Below are positions 60,780 through 64,000 of a stretch of DNA of 64,000 nucleotides, one piece after another. The notes beneath the pieces were generated by a model. The model was not told where the DNA came from. It saw nothing but the letters and a program-made list of their open reading frames with translations, and searched no databases. Source of the stretch: Utricularia gibba (lineage: Eukaryota > Streptophyta > Magnoliopsida > Lamiales > Lentibulariaceae); the NCBI GenBank assembly GCA_002189035.1, contig NEEC01000017.1:1984001-2048000 (forward strand), read 5' to 3'. The position numbers and the translations under genes are program-made. The first letter of the stretch is position 1. The number at the start of each line of letters is the position of its first letter.

Positions 60780-62926
60780 CTTGAGTTATCAAGTGAGCCT
60801 TGTACTTGCTAACGGATCCATCATGATTCAATTTGATTTTATACACCTAACGACACCCTATTGATTTCTTCACAAATGGGAAATTAATCACTTCCCAAGT
60901 GTTATTACGAGTAAGCGCAGCAAGTTCATCCGCCATTCAACGAGGATTTGCTTCCTGATAAGAACTTGGTTCTTCAAGGTCATCAAGAACTGTTATGAAA
61001 GCTGTATGTTGTGAAGCACTGTGATACTTATAATCGACAAACTGATTGAGTGGGCAATGGATACGTGAAATTTGTGTAACTGGTGGGATGAATGGTGCCC
61101 TTGGAAAATGTGGAGTTGAGCATCAATGTTAGAATTAACATCTAAAAAGCATTCCCCATAAGACTCAAAATCTCCCTCAGAATCAGCATTTGGTGAAGGT
61201 GTCGGATCAAATGTAGATGGTGCACCCGACATGGAGTATAGAAGGGAGACTCGGATGGAATAGTAGATAAGGTGATGTCGGGCATTGGCACGGGCACTAT
61301 GTCATATGGTGAAAAAATAGACTGCAAGTATTGGAAAAACCGATGAAGAAGTCCGAGAAAATATATCCTCATGAAAAATAACATCACGAGCAACAAAACA
61401 TCGTTTAGCATGCAAGTCAAACAAACGATAATTGCATGAGATCAAAGTATATCCCAAGAAGATTGATGTAATGGATCATAGAGCGAACTTATCTTTATGA
61501 AGGATGTCATATGGTGTTTTCCATTATAGCACTACATTAGGGGATAGGATAGGTATAGCACTACATTAGAGCCAAATCTGCCAAGTACCAGTGTTTGCCT
61601 TCTACTCACCTGTTTTGTTGTACTGAATGAATACAAATAGGATTATGTAGGATAACGCTGGTGGCAAACAGAGCCTCACAAGTATGATTGATAAATTCAT
61701 ATCCATTGTTTGAGCAAACTTTTTTGACCATTTTCTAATATTGAACTTTGATCATCATAAGAAAATTGGTAAATGTGATTAGGACCTATGATTTATCTTT
61801 GAGCAAGTAAATCCATATTGCACGAGAGTGATCATCAATAAGAGTAAAAAATATATTTTGCATCAATGCGAGAAGGTATTTAGTATATTCCTAGATATGG
61901 CATGATGAATGATTTTGAAATTTGTTCAAAAAAGAATGTGTCTAAAATGGTTGTAGAAGCATGAATTAAATGATAATGCCATTTGTCAAAACTGCTCATA
62001 CAAGAAACATTAGCAAGATTGAGAAAACCAATCTTATTTTGAGAATCAAAGAGGAAATAGAGTCCATTATGAACATGACGTCAGGCATGTGTCGGTCCTA
62101 CACAAAACACTCATCTAAAGCAAAAACTGCTCATAGGATCCCTTTCCTTATCATACAATATACAGATGCCACATTGAAATGAAATTAAGTAACGTGGAGC
62201 ACACCAGATAAGACCAAGTCGGATTGTAGACGAAAATCTCCAGTTGCATTAAAGGATAGTAGTATCTTATTTGGCAAGAAAAAATCCAAATCTGAGTGTG
62301 GTTTTTTCAAGTTGAACAAATGTGTGTTTTCCCATACATGAGAAGTTGCTCCAATCTAAAATCCAATTATGAATGTTACGAATGAAACAGATTGTAATTC
62401 TCCATGAAGTTGAAAAATCTGAGGCTTCATGGAAGCCCTAAATCATTGCTGGATCTCAACCCACAAGCTATGTGCATCTAAAATCCAAATCCCAGTTGAG
62501 AATTAATGTCATCATCTGATAATATGTTCTTTTTTCACTCTTATAATAGTTTGGGAAGCTTCCCAAGCATTCATAACTGTTGTTGTCTTTTCTCTTATCA
62601 AGGATGAGTTTGGGACCCAAAGTGGGGGCTGCTTTGATTATGTCAATATGACCTAGTAGACCATGCTCATCCAAACCTATCATTAAAGCCTTCAACCAAC
62701 CAACATAATTCTGGCCATTGAAAAAGTGGAAATGAGAGTTGGAGAATTCTTCATCTTTCATTCATACAAAGAGGGTATTTATACATTATATGAGAAGCAA
62801 TGCAGTGAAAACTACAATCTATAAGCTAGGGTGTGAAGGAACTACTATGTACAATAATAGGAAACTGTCATAATGAGTAAAGTAAGAAATAAAGGAAGGT
62901 ATTTCAACAGTGAAGATATTTCAACA
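60780..62926 (-). mobile_element. Degenerate Ty1/copia retrotransposon (fragmentary)
   Basis: Minus-strand order fits copia. An LTR-like 5' end starts with TGTTGAAATATC at 62926 and contains a TATA (tataatgtataaata). A gag-like ORF follows (62468-62761, with NGQNYVGWLKALMIGLDEHG). An integrase fragment lies at about 61600-61860 (FTLIDDHSRAIWIYLLKDKS, then NNGYEF), and the start of reverse transcriptase at about 60780-60960 (ELAALTRNNTWEVINF, then IKLNHDGSVSKYK). Several in-frame stops and shifts show it is dead. No PBS, complete RT/RNaseH or 3' LTR was seen, so it is truncated. Confidence 0.8.
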
Positions 62927-64000
62927 TTATCTTCATCGTTTCGAGTTGCCTTTTCATCTTTCTTGATTCTTGGCGTCCATTTCTCGGGGCGTCTAGGGCC
63001 ACCGGAATGTCCAGCCCAAGACAACTCGACTGCCGCCCTGGCCGCGTCGGCTGCGTAAGCAGCTGACTCATACGCTTGCTGGGCTGCATCTGCCACGTCC
63101 GTGTAGTTTCTCCCCGTTCTCGAACTCTCTCCTTGTTCTCCCTGTAAATTGCCAAATTGGCATGGATTCTCTGTAAATACGGACGACTAATACATAATCT
63201 CAAGCTACTTGAACATTGGTTGCATACCAGTTCTGGGTGAGAAGAGGTGTGTATTCAAATGGGAGATCAATGTTTTCCTCATCAGCGATCTTCATCAACA
63301 TCCTTCTCTTGTTTTCCAAGCTGGGAGCCGCAGTTGAAAGCATCTGTACAATCTGAAAAAACAAGGGGAATTTCACAAACTACTACAAGTGGGCAGTGAC
63401 AAAACAGTCTTGAATGCAGTAGTGATGAGGTGATGGGGATTAAGTTTGGCTGACCCTGGGACTAACTCCGCAGTTATTGCGCAAGTCAACAGCTCTGGAA
63501 GCGAACTCCTTCCCATAACGAGAAGTGAAAATAGAGCGGATTTGAAGAAGTTCTGGGAAGTCGCCAATTCTCGCGGATGCAAAAATCAGAGTCGAAACAG
63601 CTTCATTCAGTTCATCAGGACAAGATCTGCGGACAAAGCAACTTTGTAAGGAAACACAACTCCATGAATCAACGGAAAAGCTAACAGACTTGGGAATCAT
63701 GATAAGAAAACTAACTTCTCTTGTTGTATAAGATTGACGCTTTCCGTCAACAAATTCAAGTAGCTATCCAACGCAGCTAGCGCATCCAAGCCATTCTGTA
63801 GCCTAATCACCTGCTCAACCTGAAACCACCGAGTTCATAAAAGCACAGTTGGTGAATGATCGATCAATCTATCAAACGAAGGGCCAGAGGAGCACAATAC
63901 CCGAATAAGAGCCCCATCGTGGAAACCCTTTTTGAGAAGATTCACGACGTCGGATCGAGCAACGGAGAGCTGCGCCTGGCGCATTTTTTTCAGCACCGCC
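62845..64000 (-). CDS. IST1-like protein, copy 2, partial and with chimeric 3' end
   Basis: Exons matching copy 1: partial first exon 63901-64000 (cut by the window edge), 63716-63819, 63455-63626, 63228-63352 and a last exon ending at 62845. Exons 2-3 encode the same peptides as copy 1. Exon 4 is 125 nt against 126 in copy 1: one C is absent from the ACACCTC context (63246-63247 on the plus strand), which shifts the frame. If frame is kept, the last exon reads YTDVADAAQQAYESAAYAAD onward, then runs at 62926/62927 into a copia LTR that supplies about 25 C-terminal residues ending YYCT. Lost relative to copy 1 is the Ser/Thr/Pro-rich tail. Probably a recent duplicate, perhaps a pseudogene. The 5' end lies outside the window. 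Confidence 0.8.

Noticed and set aside
1-64000. CRISPR arrays, prophage, operons or bacterial insertion sequences
   Set aside because: Nothing fits; the window is a plant nuclear region with spliced genes. No tRNA or rRNA gene was recognised by eye either, though a tRNA scan would be needed to exclude one.

Overview
The window is nuclear DNA of a flowering plant, almost certainly a core eudicot. Genes are intron-rich with plant-type exon structures, spacers are AT-rich and carry plant MITEs, and several families are plant-specific (TCP, LBD, RAV, TTM, PI4K-gamma, chloroplast SLH). I cannot name the species. Gene models were built by hand from splice signals, frame continuity and remembered family sequences. 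For most of them the summed exon lengths come out as exact multiples of three.

Layout. 0-2.5 kb: a J-domain protein (-). 3.9-6.6 kb: a gar2-related protein (+). 7.9-10.9 kb: PI 4-kinase gamma (+). 11.36-12.27 kb: a non-autonomous hAT-type element with TIRs and an 8-bp TSD. 12.3-14.2 kb: unassigned sequence with a diverged tandem repeat. 14.2-15.9 kb: ceramide synthase LAG1/LOH (+). 17.6-20.5 kb: TTM1/TTM2-like pyrophosphatase (+). 21.7-25.6 kb: aminoalcohol phosphotransferase AAPT (-). 26.6-27.1 kb: calmodulin-like protein that has lost EF-hand 4 (+). 27.3-31.9 kb: P4-ATPase flippase (-). 32.8-35.8 kb: plastid SLH-domain protein (+). 36.1-38.2 kb: chloroplast ArsA-like ATPase (-). 40.0-40.9 kb: CYC/TB1-class TCP factor (-). 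42-46.6 kb: three Tourist-like MITEs around a class II LBD gene (43.1-43.6 kb, +). 49.1-50.1 kb: RAV/TEM-type AP2-B3 factor (+). 51.8-54.1 kb: organellar methionine aminopeptidase (+). 54.4-55.0 kb: an unresolved gene (-). 55.6-57.5 kb: GDT1-like transporter (-). 58.4-59.7 kb: IST1-like ESCRT protein (-). 60.8-62.9 kb: a decayed Ty1/copia element (-). 62.8-64 kb: a second IST1-like copy, cut by the window edge (-).

This is an ordinary gene-dense region, not an operon or a dedicated pathway. Four genes do share a membrane-lipid theme (PI4K-gamma, ceramide synthase, AAPT, P4 flippase), but the shared position is best explained by old synteny. From memory, orthologues of many of these genes lie close together on Arabidopsis chr1 (At1g25-26 and At1g68) and chr3 (At3g25).

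Most useful observations: (1) three otherwise intact conserved genes (TTM, RAV, MetAP) each lack exactly one base in a C-run, which suggests assembly errors more than pseudogenes; (2) the two IST1-like copies share a tract of about 0.45 kb with no difference found, introns included, flanked by diverged sequence, and the second copy ends inside a copia LTR; (3) three inferred GC-AG introns and a 10-nt micro-exon that standard gene finders would probably miss; (4) a calmodulin-like gene with an in-frame loss of EF-hand 4. I found no CRISPR, prophage or clearly novel system.
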